Under the pieces are notes generated by a model that was not told the origin of the DNA, ran no database searches, and was given only the letters and a program-made list of their open reading frames with translations. The translations under genes and the position numbers were made by a program. From Sphingopyxis sp. YF1 (lineage in GTDB: Bacteria > Pseudomonadota > Alphaproteobacteria > Sphingomonadales > Sphingomonadaceae): 64,000 nucleotides of DNA. The stretch's first letter is position 1, and each line of letters opens with the position of its first letter. Location of the stretch: assembly GCF_022701295.1 (NCBI RefSeq), contig NZ_CP033204.1:2976001-3040000 (forward strand), in the 5' to 3' direction. This document shows, piece after piece, positions 33,587 through 46,042 of the stretch.

Positions 33587-35548
33587 GTGTTCGAGAGGGA
33601 ATTCGACAGCGAAAATGAAAGCCGGCGCGACCGCGTCCGCTTCTGGCTGACCGTCGGCGTCGGGGTGATCCTGACGAGCATCGTCGTCGCACTCGTCACG
33701 CTGCTCGTGCGCACCAACGACAATTACGACCGCTCGCTCGCGTGGCAGGCGCACAGCCTCGAGATCATCTCGCAGACGCGCTCGCTCGACGCGTCGATCG
33801 CTCGCGCCGAGGCGGCGCTCGGCCGCTTCGCGGTCGGGCTGCAAAAGGAGGACGGGCGCGTCTTCCAGCAGCAATGGGGGATCGCGCAGCAATATCTGCG
33901 GCTGCTGACGCGCAACGTCCGCGACAATCCGAAGCAGGCGGCGCTGGTCGCCGACCTCACCAAGGAGTTCAACCGCCGCGGCGCGCAGCTCGGCGACGCC
34001 GCGCTGAGCGCCAACTACCGGCAGACCGTCGCCGCGATTTCCAAATATAACGCCGCGGGCCACGACGCCGCGCTCTCGCGCATCGATGCCATCCTCAGCG
34101 AGCTGATCCGCAACGAACGCGCGCTGCTGCGCGATCGCAACCGGCTCGCTGCGGCGGACCGCACCAGCTTCAACCAGGCGATCCTGCTCTTTTCGCTGCT
34201 CGGCGCGGCGGCCGCGGTGATCGCCATCGGCGCCACCTTCTCGTTGATCCGTGCCGACGGCGAACGCCGGCTCGCGCGGCGCGAGCAACTTGCGGAAAGC
34301 GACCGCGCGACGTTGCTCGAAGCCGCGGTCGAGGAGCGCACCGCCGAACTCGCCAGGGCGAACGTCGCGCTGCGCAGCGAAATGGCCGACCGCGCCGCCG
34401 CGGAGGCGCAACTGCGTCAGGCGCAGAAGATGGAGGCGGTCGGCCAGCTCACCGGCGGCATCGCGCACGACTTCAACAACATGCTCGCGGTGGTCGTCGG
34501 CGGGCTCGAACTCGCGCAGCGCGTGATTGCCTCCGCTCCCGAAAAGGCGCAGCGCCACCTGAGCAATGCGATGGACGGCGCCAACCGCGCCGCCGACCTG
34601 ACGCGGCGCCTGCTCGCCTTCGCCCGCTCCGAGCCGGCGCGCCCCGAAATGCTCGTCGTCGACGACAGCATCACCGCGTTCGCCGAACTGATCGAACGCA
34701 CGATCGGCGATCGCATCGCGCTGACGCTCGACCTCGGCGCCGGCGACCTTGCCTGCTGGCTCGACCGGCAGCAGTTCGAAAATGCGCTGCTCAACCTCGC
34801 GGTCAACGCGCGCGACGCGATGGAGGGCCATGGCGCGCTGACGATCCGTACGCTGCGCGACGAGGAACAGGAGACGGCGGCGCTGGCGGTGCAGGTCATC
34901 GACACCGGCTGCGGCATGTCGCCCGCGGTGCTCGAGCGCGTCTTCGATCCCTTCTATACCACCAAGCCCGCGGGCCAGGGCACCGGGCTGGGCATGAGCC
35001 AGGTCTTCGCCTTCTGCCGCCAGTCGGGCGGCGAGGTGCAGGTGACCTCGACCGAGGGCGAAGGGACGCGCGTCGCGATGCTGCTGCCCGTCGCGAAACA
35101 TTTCGACGCGGCCGAACCCGAAGCCGTGTCCGCCCCGGCAGCTGTGGCCGAAGCCGCCGGCGAAACGCTCCACATCCTGATCGTCGAGGACGACGCGCGC
35201 GTGCTCGCGGCGACCGCCGACGCCGTCGCCGAACTCGGGCACCGCGCGGTCACGTGCGACGACCCGCGCGAGGCCGCCGCGCTCGTCGAGCAACACGGCT
35301 TCGACCTGATCCTGTCCGACGTGCTGATGCCCGAACTGACGGGCCCCGAAATGGTCGCCGCGCTGAAGGAGCGCTGGCCCGACCTTGCCGTGCTTTTCGT
35401 CACCGGCTTCGCGGGCGACGCCTCCGAAATCGCCAGTTTCGGGGACCATGACGTGCTCCGCAAACCCTTCACCCTCACCCAGCTCGACGAGGCGATCCGG
35501 CGCAGCACCGACCCGCGCCCGGCGGAAAAGATCGCCGCCTTCGGCTAG
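33587..35548 (+). CDS. hybrid histidine kinase with receiver domain
   Basis: A 653-residue sensor kinase with a GTG start. An N-terminal helix (about 19-41) and a second one (about 196-221) enclose a periplasmic helical sensor of about 155 residues, similar in layout to CHASE3-type domains. A coiled coil follows, then a HisKA-like dimerisation domain with the phospho-accepting His in LTGGIAHDFNNML (H294). The ATPase domain has NLAVNARDAM (N box), DTGCGM (G1) and GQGTGLGM (G2). A C-terminal receiver starts at HILIVEDDARVL with the phosphorylated Asp in LILSDVLMP (D578). The HDFNN form of the His box is typical of the HisKA/BaeS-like hybrid class of alphaproteobacteria. The signal is unknown; no cognate regulator gene is adjacent. 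Confidence 0.92.
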   Translation: MFEREFDSENESRRDRVRFWLTVGVGVILTSIVVALVTLLVRTNDNYDRSLAWQAHSLEIISQTRSLDASIARAEAALGRFAVGLQKEDGRVFQQQWGIAQQYLRLLTRNVRDNPKQAALVADLTKEFNRRGAQLGDAALSANYRQTVAAISKYNAAGHDAALSRIDAILSELIRNERALLRDRNRLAAADRTSFNQAILLFSLLGAAAAVIAIGATFSLIRADGERRLARREQLAESDRATLLEAAVEERTAELARANVALRSEMADRAAAEAQLRQAQKMEAVGQLTGGIAHDFNNMLAVVVGGLELAQRVIASAPEKAQRHLSNAMDGANRAADLTRRLLAFARSEPARPEMLVVDDSITAFAELIERTIGDRIALTLDLGAGDLACWLDRQQFENALLNLAVNARDAMEGHGALTIRTLRDEEQETAALAVQVIDTGCGMSPAVLERVFDPFYTTKPAGQGTGLGMSQVFAFCRQSGGEVQVTSTEGEGTRVAMLLPVAKHFDAAEPEAVSAPAAVAEAAGETLHILIVEDDARVLAATADAVAELGHRAVTCDDPREAAALVEQHGFDLILSDVLMPELTGPEMVAALKERWPDLAVLFVTGFAGDASEIASFGDHDVLRKPFTLTQLDEAIRRSTDPRPAEKIAAFG

Positions 35549-35736
35549 GGGCCGGCGACCGGAGGCGCATCCTGCGCCCCTCCGCGCTCCGTTTCCATCG
35601 CCGCCGCTCGCCGTCCCGCGAGGAAAGGCAAGCGTCTCGAAACCCCGAAACCGCCGCTGCCTTCCGGTGCGTCGCCCGCTTGCAGCGAAGGCGCGCGAGG
35701 CGTAGACTGCGGGCAAATATAATGAGGATGCCCGCG

Positions 35737-36783
35737 ATGACCGATCTTCTCAGGCGGCCCATGATCTGGACGGCGCTGGTCGCCGCTCCCTGGCTCATCG
35801 CCGCGAGCCCGCTGGTACAGACGACGACGCCCGATGGACCGCCGGCGGTTCCCGCCCCTGCCCCGACGTCCGCCGAAACGGGACTGACGGGCGAGGTCAC
35901 CCCCTTCATCCAGCCCTTCGACCTCGACGCAACACGGCGCATGGCGGTCAAGGTGATGGTCGGCGGACAGGGACCCTTCTCCTTTCTGGTCGACACCGGC
36001 GCCGAACGCACCGTGATCGCGAGCGAGCTCGCCGAGCGGCTGGAGCTGGCGCACGGCCAGAAGCTGCGACTGGCCACGATCGGCAGCTCGACCGAGGTGC
36101 AGAGTTTCCGCGTCGCGGCGCTGAGCATGACCGACCTGCACATGGCGCCGTTCGACGCACCGGCCTTTGCCGGACGCCACATCGGAGCGGCGGGACTGAT
36201 CGGGGTCGACATGCTTGCCGACCGCCGCATCCTGATCGACTTCCGCCGCGAAACGATGGACATTCTCGAAACGCGCAAGCGCGCGCATGCCATCATCGAT
36301 GACGACGATGCAATCGTCGTCACCGCGCGCAACATGGCGGGACGGCTGATCCTGTCGGATGCGCGGATCGACGGCCGGCGCGTCGACGTGATTATCGACA
36401 CCGGCGCGCAGACCAGCGTCGGCAATCTCGCGCTGCAACGGCTCGTCGCGACGCATCGCCAGCATCGCTTTCCCTTCTTCCCGACCGTCCTCAACGCGGT
36501 GTCGGGCGAAGCGGTACCCGCGACGCGCACCGCGATCCGCCAGATCAAGATCAACGGGGCCGAGGTCAACGACCTGCCCGTGTCCTTCGCCGACAGCCAG
36601 GCCTTTCGCGCGCTGGGGCTCGAAAAGCGGCCCGCGCTGCTGCTCGGGATGGACAGCCTCGCGCTGTTCGACCGGGTCGAGATCGATTTCCCGAACAAGC
36701 GCGTCGTGTTCGAGCTGCCCAGCGGCGCCAGCCGGAGCACGGGCCAGCGCTACGCCGCCAACGAAACGCGGCGCGGGAGCTAG
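35737..36783 (+). CDS. retropepsin-like aspartic protease with two DTGA lobes
   Basis: A secreted or membrane-anchored protein of 348 residues. A signal-anchor segment (about 8-25) and a Pro/Ala-rich linker are followed by two retropepsin-type lobes: FLVDTGAERT in the first and VIIDTGAQTS in the second, each with the following hydrophobic-GVDML or LGMDSLALF flap-side strand. A pepsin-like active site in one chain would use one Asp from each lobe. The ATG at 35737 has GAGGA 7 bases upstream; two further ATGs at 35722 and 35728 are less well placed. The substrate is unknown. It precedes pdeM by 32 bases. Confidence 0.85.
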   Translation: MTDLLRRPMIWTALVAAPWLIAASPLVQTTTPDGPPAVPAPAPTSAETGLTGEVTPFIQPFDLDATRRMAVKVMVGGQGPFSFLVDTGAERTVIASELAERLELAHGQKLRLATIGSSTEVQSFRVAALSMTDLHMAPFDAPAFAGRHIGAAGLIGVDMLADRRILIDFRRETMDILETRKRAHAIIDDDDAIVVTARNMAGRLILSDARIDGRRVDVIIDTGAQTSVGNLALQRLVATHRQHRFPFFPTVLNAVSGEAVPATRTAIRQIKINGAEVNDLPVSFADSQAFRALGLEKRPALLLGMDSLALFDRVEIDFPNKRVVFELPSGASRSTGQRYAANETRRGS

Positions 36784-36815
36784 ACGCACGCCGGCGCAGC
36801 CGCCATAGCGCCGCC

Positions 36816-37526
36816 ATGCCCGCCACGCCGACGTTCGACTTTGCCGGTCACCGCTTTGCCCTGCTCGCCGAACGCGCGCTGTTCTGGCCGCGCCACCGCG
36901 CGCTGATCGTCGCCGACCTGCACCTCGAAAAGGCGAGCTGGTACGCCGCGCACGGCCAGCCGCTGCCGCCCTATGACAGCCACGACACGCTCGACCGGCT
37001 GGCGACGCTGGCGGACCGGCTGCACGCCGAGGCGATCTGGTGCCTCGGCGACAGCTTCCACGACCGCGCCGCGTCCGAACGCATCGCCCCCGCGGTCGCC
37101 GAACGGCTGCACCGGCAGGCAGGCGCCGCGAAGCTCGTGTGGATCGCGGGCAATCACGACGGGCTCGCCGGCGGCGCGTGGGGCGGCACCGTCGCCGACG
37201 AGATGGTCGTCGACGGCATCGTCTTTCGCCACCAGTGCGACCCGGGCGACACCCGCCCCGAGATTTCCGGCCATTATCATCCCAAGCTGCGGGTGAACCT
37301 GCGCGGGCGCCCCGTGTCGCGGCCCTGCCTCGCGGGCGATGCCCGGCGGCTGATCCTGCCCGCCTTCGGCAGCCTGACGGGCGGGCTCGACGTGACCGAC
37401 CGGGCGATCGCGGCCAATTTCGCCGGCGACTATCACGCGATGCTCGCCGCGGGGGACAAATTGCTCTCGCTGCCGTGCCGCGCGACGCCCGCCGATGACG
37501 CTACGGCAATGCGGCGCCGCGGCTAA
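36816..37526 (+). CDS. pdeM: PdeM-type metallophosphoesterase (ligase-associated DNA damage response)
   Basis: A 236-residue calcineurin-like phosphoesterase. Metal ligands are in ALIVADLHLEKAS (D, H), WCLGDSFHDR (D, H), IAGNHDG (N, H) and ISGHYHPKL (H, H), in the order typical of the family. The RHRALIVADLHLEKASWYA region and the closing LPAFGSLTGGLD are characteristic of PdeM, which is usually encoded with a DNA ligase, an exonuclease and a helicase. Those partners are not in this window, so the gene is alone here; the damage-response role is by family only. Confidence 0.88.
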   Translation: MPATPTFDFAGHRFALLAERALFWPRHRALIVADLHLEKASWYAAHGQPLPPYDSHDTLDRLATLADRLHAEAIWCLGDSFHDRAASERIAPAVAERLHRQAGAAKLVWIAGNHDGLAGGAWGGTVADEMVVDGIVFRHQCDPGDTRPEISGHYHPKLRVNLRGRPVSRPCLAGDARRLILPAFGSLTGGLDVTDRAIAANFAGDYHAMLAAGDKLLSLPCRATPADDATAMRRRG

Positions 37527-37679
37527 ACCCGCAAAAACGGGCACTTTACAGCCTGTGACCCAAAAGCCGCACTCGCCAAAAACCTGCCGCGAAAGCGCCG
37601 CCTCGGCTGGATCAGCCTGTTATAATGCGTAAGAATGCACCCCGATAATAACAACGAAATGTTGAGAGGAGTGCCCGAT

Positions 37680-40514
37680 ATGAAATCCCATACCCTTTGT
37701 GCTGCCCGCCTTCTGCGCACGAGCGCGCTCGGCGTCTCGCTGGCGATCACCAGCGTCGCGGTCCCCGCCTTCGCGCAGGATACGGCCGCTGCCGCCGATG
37801 ACAGCGCCGACAGCGAAATCGTCGTCACCGCGCAGGGCCGCGCGCAGCGGCTCGCCGACGTGCCGGTCGCGATCTCGGCGGTGAATGCCGAAGCGCTGCA
37901 GAACAGCGGCGCGAACGACATCCGCCAGCTCAACCAGGTTGCCCCCTCGCTGTTCGTCTCGTCGACGGGTTCGGAAGCCAACGGCTCGGCACGCATCCGC
38001 GGCATCGGCACCGTCGGCGACAACCCCGGCCTCGAAAGCTCGGTCCCCGTCTTCATCGACGGCGTCTACCGCTCGCGCTCGGGGATCGGCCTCAACGAAC
38101 TCGGCGAGATCGACCGCGTCGAGGTGCAGCGCGGCCCGCAGGGCACGCTCGGCGGCCGCAACTCGTCGGCGGGCCTGATCAGCGTCTATTCGAAAAAACC
38201 CGAATTCCAGTTCGGCGCGACCGGCGAGGTGACCTACGGCAACTATGATTACTGGCGCCTCGGCGGCAGCATCACCGGGCCGATCACCGACACGATCGCC
38301 GCGCGCCTCGACGGCGTGTGGGTGAAGCGCGACGGCTTCCTGCGCGACGCGACGAACAACACCGACGTCAACAACCGCGACCGCTATTTCCTGCGCGGGC
38401 AGTTGCTCTTCGAACCGACCGACGCGCTGTCGATCCGGCTGATCGCCGACTATACCTATCGCGACGAGAAATGCTGCGGCGCCATCTATATCGACAACAG
38501 CGTCAACCCGACGATCGGCAACCTCAACAATCCGTCGCCGCTGCCGCTGCCGCCGGGCGCGCCGATCCCCGCCAACGCCAACAACATCATCACCGTGCTG
38601 CGCGACCTCGGCCAGCCGATCGGCGCCTTCAACCAGGGCTTCGACCGCAACATCTCGGTCACGCCGGGACGCAGCTTCGCGGGCGAGACCAAGGATTACG
38701 GCTTCTCGGGCCAGATCGACTATGATTTCGGCGGCGCCAAGCTGACCTCGATCACCGGTTACCGCGAATATCGCTCGGGACAGGCCGGCGACCTCGATTA
38801 TGGCGCGGTCGACATCCTCTATCGCGCGCCCAGCGACAACGCCTATCGCCAGTTCCACACCTTCACGCAGGAACTGCGCCTCCAGGGCGAGGCGTTCGAC
38901 GGCAAGCTCGACTGGCTCGTCGGCGGCTTCTACGCCAATGAAAAGCTGACGGTGCGCGACAATCTGCGCTTCGGTACCGAATATGGCCAGTTCGCGGCGT
39001 GCCGTCTCGTTTCGGGCAGCTTCGCCTTCGCCTACGGCCCGACCCAGCCGGGCTGTCTCAGCCCCGCGGGCCGCGCGGGCCTGCTAGCTGCGAACGGCGG
39101 CGCCGGCCAGTTCGGCGCGGCAACCCCGCTGCTGCTCGGCGCGATCGACCGGTTGAGCACGCTCAGCGACAAGGGCTCGATCGACGACCAGTATCGCCAG
39201 AACGGCACCAACTGGGCGCTGTTCACGCACAACATCTTCCACATCACCGACCGGCTCGATTTCACCTTCGGCGTGCGTTACACCCACGACAAGAAGAAGT
39301 TCGCCGCCAGCTTCACCAACGACAACACGATCTGTACCGCGAACCAGGCCGCAATCGGCGGGCTGCTCGCCAACGCGGCGCTGCAACCGCTCGTCGCGGG
39401 CATCCTCGGGCTGAGCTGCCAGGGCAATTCGACCGCCGAACTCAACGGCGTGTCGATCAACGACCAGCGCAGCGAGGACGAGTTCACCGGCACCGCGATC
39501 CTGTCGTACAAGCCGGTCGACGACCTGATGGTCTATGCGAGCTATTCACGCGGCTACAAGGCCGGCGGCTTCAACCTCGACCGGTCGGCGCTGAAGAATC
39601 CGGTGATCACCGGCGCGAACCCCAGCTCGACCTTCGCCGCGGTCGGCGGCGCGCAGGGGCTGGTCGGCAAGCTGCAGTTCGATCCCGAACTGGTCAACAG
39701 CTACGAAATCGGCGCCAAATATGCGACCGGTCCGTTCAGCCTCGGCCTGACGCTGTTCCGCTCGGACTTCGAGAATTTCCAGCTGAACACCTTCAACGGC
39801 ACGGTCTTCCTCGTCCAGAACATCAACGGCTGCGAGGCTGATCTGGCGGGCGGCGACCGCGACCAGAGCAAATTCCCCGGCGCGCCCAATTACAACGCCG
39901 GTGCCGGCGCGACCGGCGCGTGCGCGACCGACAAGGTGGGCTGGGGCGTGCGCTCGGAAGGCTTCGAACTCGAAGCTTCGCTGGCGCCCGCGCCCGACTT
40001 CCGCATGACCGCGGGGCTGACCTATGCGAAGACCAAATATCGCAGCAATCTGGTCGGGACCAAGACGGGCACGCCGCTCGACCAGGCGCTGCGCCTGCTC
40101 CCCGGCAACAACATGTCGAACGCGCCCGAACTGGTCGCGACCGGCAGCGTCGCCTGGACCCCGGAGATCGGCAGCAGCGGGCTCACCGGCCTCGTCTACA
40201 TCGATGGCCGCATGACCAGCGACTACAACACCGGCTCGGACCTCTTCCCGCAAAAGGAACAGGACGGCTACGCCATCTTCAACGCGCGTCTCGGCCTGCG
40301 CGGCCGCGACGAGAAGTGGGGCATCGAGCTCTGGGCGCAGAATATCTTCAACAAGCAATATTCGCAGGTCGCGTTCAACTCGCCGTTCCAGGAGGGGGCG
40401 ACCTCGACCGGCACCGCCTTTGCTGACCCGCAATATCCGGGCGGCCGCCAGATCTTCTCGATGTTCCTTGCCGAACCGCGCACCTATGGCGTGACCCTGC
40501 GCGGCAAGTTCTAA
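37680..40514 (+). CDS. TonB-dependent outer membrane receptor (paralogue 1)
   Basis: A 944-residue outer membrane transporter. A signal peptide ends at VPAFAQ (about residue 33) and is followed by the plug domain (EIVVTAQGRAQRLADVPVAIS, then RIRGIGTVGDNPGLESSVPV, FIDGVYRSR and RVEVQRGPQGTLGGRNSSAG). A 22-strand barrel begins at about 190. It ends with a C-terminal strand AEPRTYGVTLRGKF whose terminal Phe is typical of BAM-assembled barrels. An unusual CC pair occurs in YTYRDEKCCGAI. It takes up an unknown substrate, using proton-motive force through TonB. GAGAGGAG is 11 bases before the ATG at 37680, preferred over the upstream ATG at 37635. A close paralogue follows at 40651. Confidence 0.93.
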   Translation: MKSHTLCAARLLRTSALGVSLAITSVAVPAFAQDTAAAADDSADSEIVVTAQGRAQRLADVPVAISAVNAEALQNSGANDIRQLNQVAPSLFVSSTGSEANGSARIRGIGTVGDNPGLESSVPVFIDGVYRSRSGIGLNELGEIDRVEVQRGPQGTLGGRNSSAGLISVYSKKPEFQFGATGEVTYGNYDYWRLGGSITGPITDTIAARLDGVWVKRDGFLRDATNNTDVNNRDRYFLRGQLLFEPTDALSIRLIADYTYRDEKCCGAIYIDNSVNPTIGNLNNPSPLPLPPGAPIPANANNIITVLRDLGQPIGAFNQGFDRNISVTPGRSFAGETKDYGFSGQIDYDFGGAKLTSITGYREYRSGQAGDLDYGAVDILYRAPSDNAYRQFHTFTQELRLQGEAFDGKLDWLVGGFYANEKLTVRDNLRFGTEYGQFAACRLVSGSFAFAYGPTQPGCLSPAGRAGLLAANGGAGQFGAATPLLLGAIDRLSTLSDKGSIDDQYRQNGTNWALFTHNIFHITDRLDFTFGVRYTHDKKKFAASFTNDNTICTANQAAIGGLLANAALQPLVAGILGLSCQGNSTAELNGVSINDQRSEDEFTGTAILSYKPVDDLMVYASYSRGYKAGGFNLDRSALKNPVITGANPSSTFAAVGGAQGLVGKLQFDPELVNSYEIGAKYATGPFSLGLTLFRSDFENFQLNTFNGTVFLVQNINGCEADLAGGDRDQSKFPGAPNYNAGAGATGACATDKVGWGVRSEGFELEASLAPAPDFRMTAGLTYAKTKYRSNLVGTKTGTPLDQALRLLPGNNMSNAPELVATGSVAWTPEIGSSGLTGLVYIDGRMTSDYNTGSDLFPQKEQDGYAIFNARLGLRGRDEKWGIELWAQNIFNKQYSQVAFNSPFQEGATSTGTAFADPQYPGGRQIFSMFLAEPRTYGVTLRGKF

Positions 40515-40546
40515 ACAGCCAAAGCTCCTCTTTTCAGAGGCTTCGG

Positions 40547-40580
40547 AACCGCCCGTATCCCTCGTGATACGGGCGGTTTT
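40547..40580 (+). terminator. intrinsic terminator between the two receptor genes
   Basis: AACCGCCCGTATC pairs with GATACGGGCGGTT around CCTCGT, and a T-tract follows. It separates the tandem TonB-dependent receptor genes, so each is likely transcribed on its own. Confidence 0.88.
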
Positions 40581-40650
40581 CTGCTATGGTGGTTTTACAA
40601 AAATCAGTTATCATCGCTGAGAATAAAAAGAGCCTGGTGGGAGGAATACA

Positions 40651-43467
<2,817 letters not shown>

Positions 43468-43473
43468 TCGGAG

Positions 43474-43504
43474 CTCTCCCCCTTCCCGCCTCTGCGGGAG
43501 GGGG
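43474..43504. repeat. small hairpin repeat after the second receptor gene
   Basis: CTCCCCCTTCCCGC and GCGGGAGGGGG can pair imperfectly around a CTCT loop. The unit resembles a widespread GC-rich intergenic hairpin and may end transcription; it has no clear T-tract. Confidence 0.5.
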
Positions 43505-43645
43505 CGACCGGGGCGACATGCTCCGATCGCTGGGAAGGGTCCGCCGCGGCCGGGGCACTGTCGCGACGGACCCTTTCTTGTTTCCGCTTCCCGGGCCCCT
43601 CGGCGAATGGCAGACACGCCGCCGCGCGGCGGCGATTTCAGCCGC

Positions 43646-44740
43646 TCAGGACAGCGCCGGTCCGCCGCGCGCCGAATTGGCGACCAGCCGCACCACCAGC
43701 CGCGGCAGCCCGCCGTAGTTCGCGCCATGATATTGCGAATCCGCCGGCAGCGCTTCCTTCAGGCGGCGATGCGCCTCGGGCAGCGCATGATAGGGCACGC
43801 CGGGCAGCAAATGGTGCAGCGCGTGATAGCGCAGCCCGACCGGCGCCCAGATTTCGGGCAGCAGCCCGGGGGGCGGCACGTTGACGCTGTCGAGGAACTG
43901 CGCGGTGACGGTCAGTTCGCCGCCGTCATTTTCCCACAGATGCGCGACGAGCGTGCGGATCTGGTTGAACACGAGGCTGGCCGAGGCGATGGCGCCGAAG
44001 ATCAGCAGCGCGCGCAGCGGCACCCAGCCGAGCACCCCCGCCACGATCAGCAGCGTCGACCACGCCCAAGCCCCGCCCTCCTGCCAGGCCCATTGGCGGC
44101 GGAACTCGCCCTCGGGCGGGCGGCGGCGGAACAGCGGGTTGATGATCAGCCCCGAATAGCGCTCCATCACCACCCGGCGCAGCGGCGGAATCGCGAGCGA
44201 CAGCGGCGTCAGCACCGCGAAGCGGAACAGCAGCGCGACCGGCGCGAACGCCGCGGCGATCACGAACAGCGGCACCGTCCACGGCTTCATCAGCGCGAGC
44301 GGCAGATATTCGGGGTCTTCGGCGGTGCCATATTTGGTGCGATTGTGGTGCAGGCTGTGGATGCCCTCGTACAGGAAGGAAGGGATCAGCAGCGGCACGC
44401 CGACCAGCGCATTCCACGCGAGGCGGAACCCCGGCAGCGCATTTTTGCGGATATGCGTCAGCTCGTGGATGAAGCTGCCGGCGCGATAGAGCGCGAGCAC
44501 CGCGACGAGCGCCGCGGCGAGCATCCACGGGGTCGACGGCGCGAGGATCGCGGCGGCGACGCCGGCATAGCCGAGCAGCGTCGAGGCGAGAAAGTCGGTC
44601 CAGTAGATGGCCCGGCTCGGCTGGACGAGGTCGCGCGTCAGTTCCGACGCCGCGCGCAGCATCGCCATATCGTCGGCGATCGCCGACTTGGGAGCTTTCG
44701 CCGCGGGTCGCATCGAGTGGCGATCGACGAGGGTGTTCAT
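43646..44740 (-). CDS. membrane fatty acid desaturase-family protein
   Basis: A 364-residue integral membrane di-iron protein. Three histidine boxes are present: FIHELTHIRKN (92-96), IHSLHHNRTKYG (128-132) and LRYHALHHLLPGVPYHALPE (about 312-325). They bind two iron ions for oxygen-dependent desaturation or hydroxylation. The chain has four or more hydrophobic segments between the boxes. Lipid-acyl desaturation is the likely role, but carotenoid or sphingoid hydroxylation is also possible in this family. I start at MNTLVDR (44740); an ATG at 44749 is the alternative. The frame stays open far upstream on the same strand, but that part lies opposite a convincing GNAT gene and is not coding. Confidence 0.88.
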   Translation of the reverse strand: MNTLVDRHSMRPAAKAPKSAIADDMAMLRAASELTRDLVQPSRAIYWTDFLASTLLGYAGVAAAILAPSTPWMLAAALVAVLALYRAGSFIHELTHIRKNALPGFRLAWNALVGVPLLIPSFLYEGIHSLHHNRTKYGTAEDPEYLPLALMKPWTVPLFVIAAAFAPVALLFRFAVLTPLSLAIPPLRRVVMERYSGLIINPLFRRRPPEGEFRRQWAWQEGGAWAWSTLLIVAGVLGWVPLRALLIFGAIASASLVFNQIRTLVAHLWENDGGELTVTAQFLDSVNVPPPGLLPEIWAPVGLRYHALHHLLPGVPYHALPEAHRRLKEALPADSQYHGANYGGLPRLVVRLVANSARGGPALS

Positions 44741-44866
44741 TGCTAGCATGCCCAAACCTTGATCATGATTTCGTGGCAGCATCATGGCTAAATGCGGGTC
44801 GCCAGCGCCACACCGATGCCCTAATGCGTCGCCAACATATAGGCATTGCAACACGGGAAACCAGCC

Positions 44867-46042
44867 ATGGCCGCACATCACGAAGGCCCCGTCACCATCC
44901 ACCCGGTCCTCGACAAGGCCGACCGGCGCGAGTTCGTCGAGCTCGCCTATCGCCTCAACCGCGGCGACCCGGCGTGGGTTCCGCCGCTCAAGGACGAGGT
45001 CTACGGCCTGCTCACCCCCGGCAAGAATCCGTGGTTCGAGCACGGCAAGGCCCAGCTGTTCACCGCGCGCCGCGACGGCCGCACCGTCGGGCGGATCTCG
45101 GCGCATATCGACGCGCTCGCGCTCGCACAGCCGGCCGAACAGGGCATGGGGCCCGGCACCGGCAACTGGGGCCTGCTCGAGGCCGAGGATGCCGAGGTCG
45201 CGCACGCGCTGCTCGTCGCCGCCGAGGACTGGCTGCGCGGCCAGGGCATGACGCGCGCGCTCGGCCCGCTGTCGATCTCGATCTGGGACGAACCCGGGCT
45301 GCTCGTCGAGGGTTTCGACGAGGCCCCGACGATCATGCTCGGGCACAACAGCCCGCTCTACCGCGCGTGGATCGAGGCCGAAGGCTATCGCCCCGCCAAG
45401 AAGCTGCTCAACTATTCGGTGCCGATCGTCGACGGCTTCCCGCCGCTGGTGAACCGCATCGTCGCGGCGGGCGAGAAGAATGAGCGCATCCGCGTGCGCA
45501 AGGTCGACAAGCGCCGCTTCGATGCCGAGGCGAAGCTCATCATGGGGCTGCTCAACGACGCCTGGTCGGACAATTGGGGCTTCGTCCCGCTGACCGACAG
45601 CGAGATCGCCTATGTCGGCAAGAAATTGAAGCAGATCGTGTTCGAGGACCTGATCCGCGTCGCCGAACTCGACGGCGAACCCGTGGCCTTCATGATCGTC
45701 CTCCCCAATATCAACGAACTGCTCATCGACATGGAAGGTTCGCTCCTTCCCTTCAACTGGGCGCGGCTGCTGTGGTGGCTGCGCAAACCCAAGTGCAAGA
45801 CGCTGCGCGTGCCGCTGATGGGGGTGGCGAAGAAATTGCAGAACAGCCGCATGGCCAGCACGCTCGCCTTCATGATGATCGAACATATCCGCCGCGACGG
45901 CGTGGCCCATTTTGGCGGGCAGTATGGCGACATCGGCTGGGTGCTCGACGACAATCAGGGGATGAACGCCGTCGCCGGCGCGATCGACGCGACGGTGAAC
46001 CGCGTGTATCTGATCTACGACAAGCCGCTGGACGCCGGCTGA
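44867..46042 (+). CDS. GNAT-related protein of unknown substrate
   Basis: A 391-residue protein of two related halves with a GNAT-like fold, as seen in a group of large hypothetical N-acyltransferases. The N-terminal half starts at VTIHPVLDKADRREFVELAYRL, continues with DPAWVPPLKDEVYGLL and KAQLFTARRDGRTVGRISA, and reaches TRALGPLSISIWDEPGLLVEG and PTIMLGHNSPLYRAWIEAEGY. The second half contains DLIRVAELDGEPVAFMIVLPNIN and HFGGQYGDIGWVLDDNQGMN. GGGAAA is close before the ATG. The stop TGA overlaps the ATG of the following ABM gene by one base. Function unknown; acyl transfer is inferred from fold. Confidence 0.78.
   Translation: MAAHHEGPVTIHPVLDKADRREFVELAYRLNRGDPAWVPPLKDEVYGLLTPGKNPWFEHGKAQLFTARRDGRTVGRISAHIDALALAQPAEQGMGPGTGNWGLLEAEDAEVAHALLVAAEDWLRGQGMTRALGPLSISIWDEPGLLVEGFDEAPTIMLGHNSPLYRAWIEAEGYRPAKKLLNYSVPIVDGFPPLVNRIVAAGEKNERIRVRKVDKRRFDAEAKLIMGLLNDAWSDNWGFVPLTDSEIAYVGKKLKQIVFEDLIRVAELDGEPVAFMIVLPNINELLIDMEGSLLPFNWARLLWWLRKPKCKTLRVPLMGVAKKLQNSRMASTLAFMMIEHIRRDGVAHFGGQYGDIGWVLDDNQGMNAVAGAIDATVNRVYLIYDKPLDAG

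Noticed and set aside
44741..45910. Upstream extension of the desaturase frame
   Set aside because: Opposes the GNAT-like gene on the + strand, which has a ribosome site and coherent sequence; desaturases of this type start close to the first helix.
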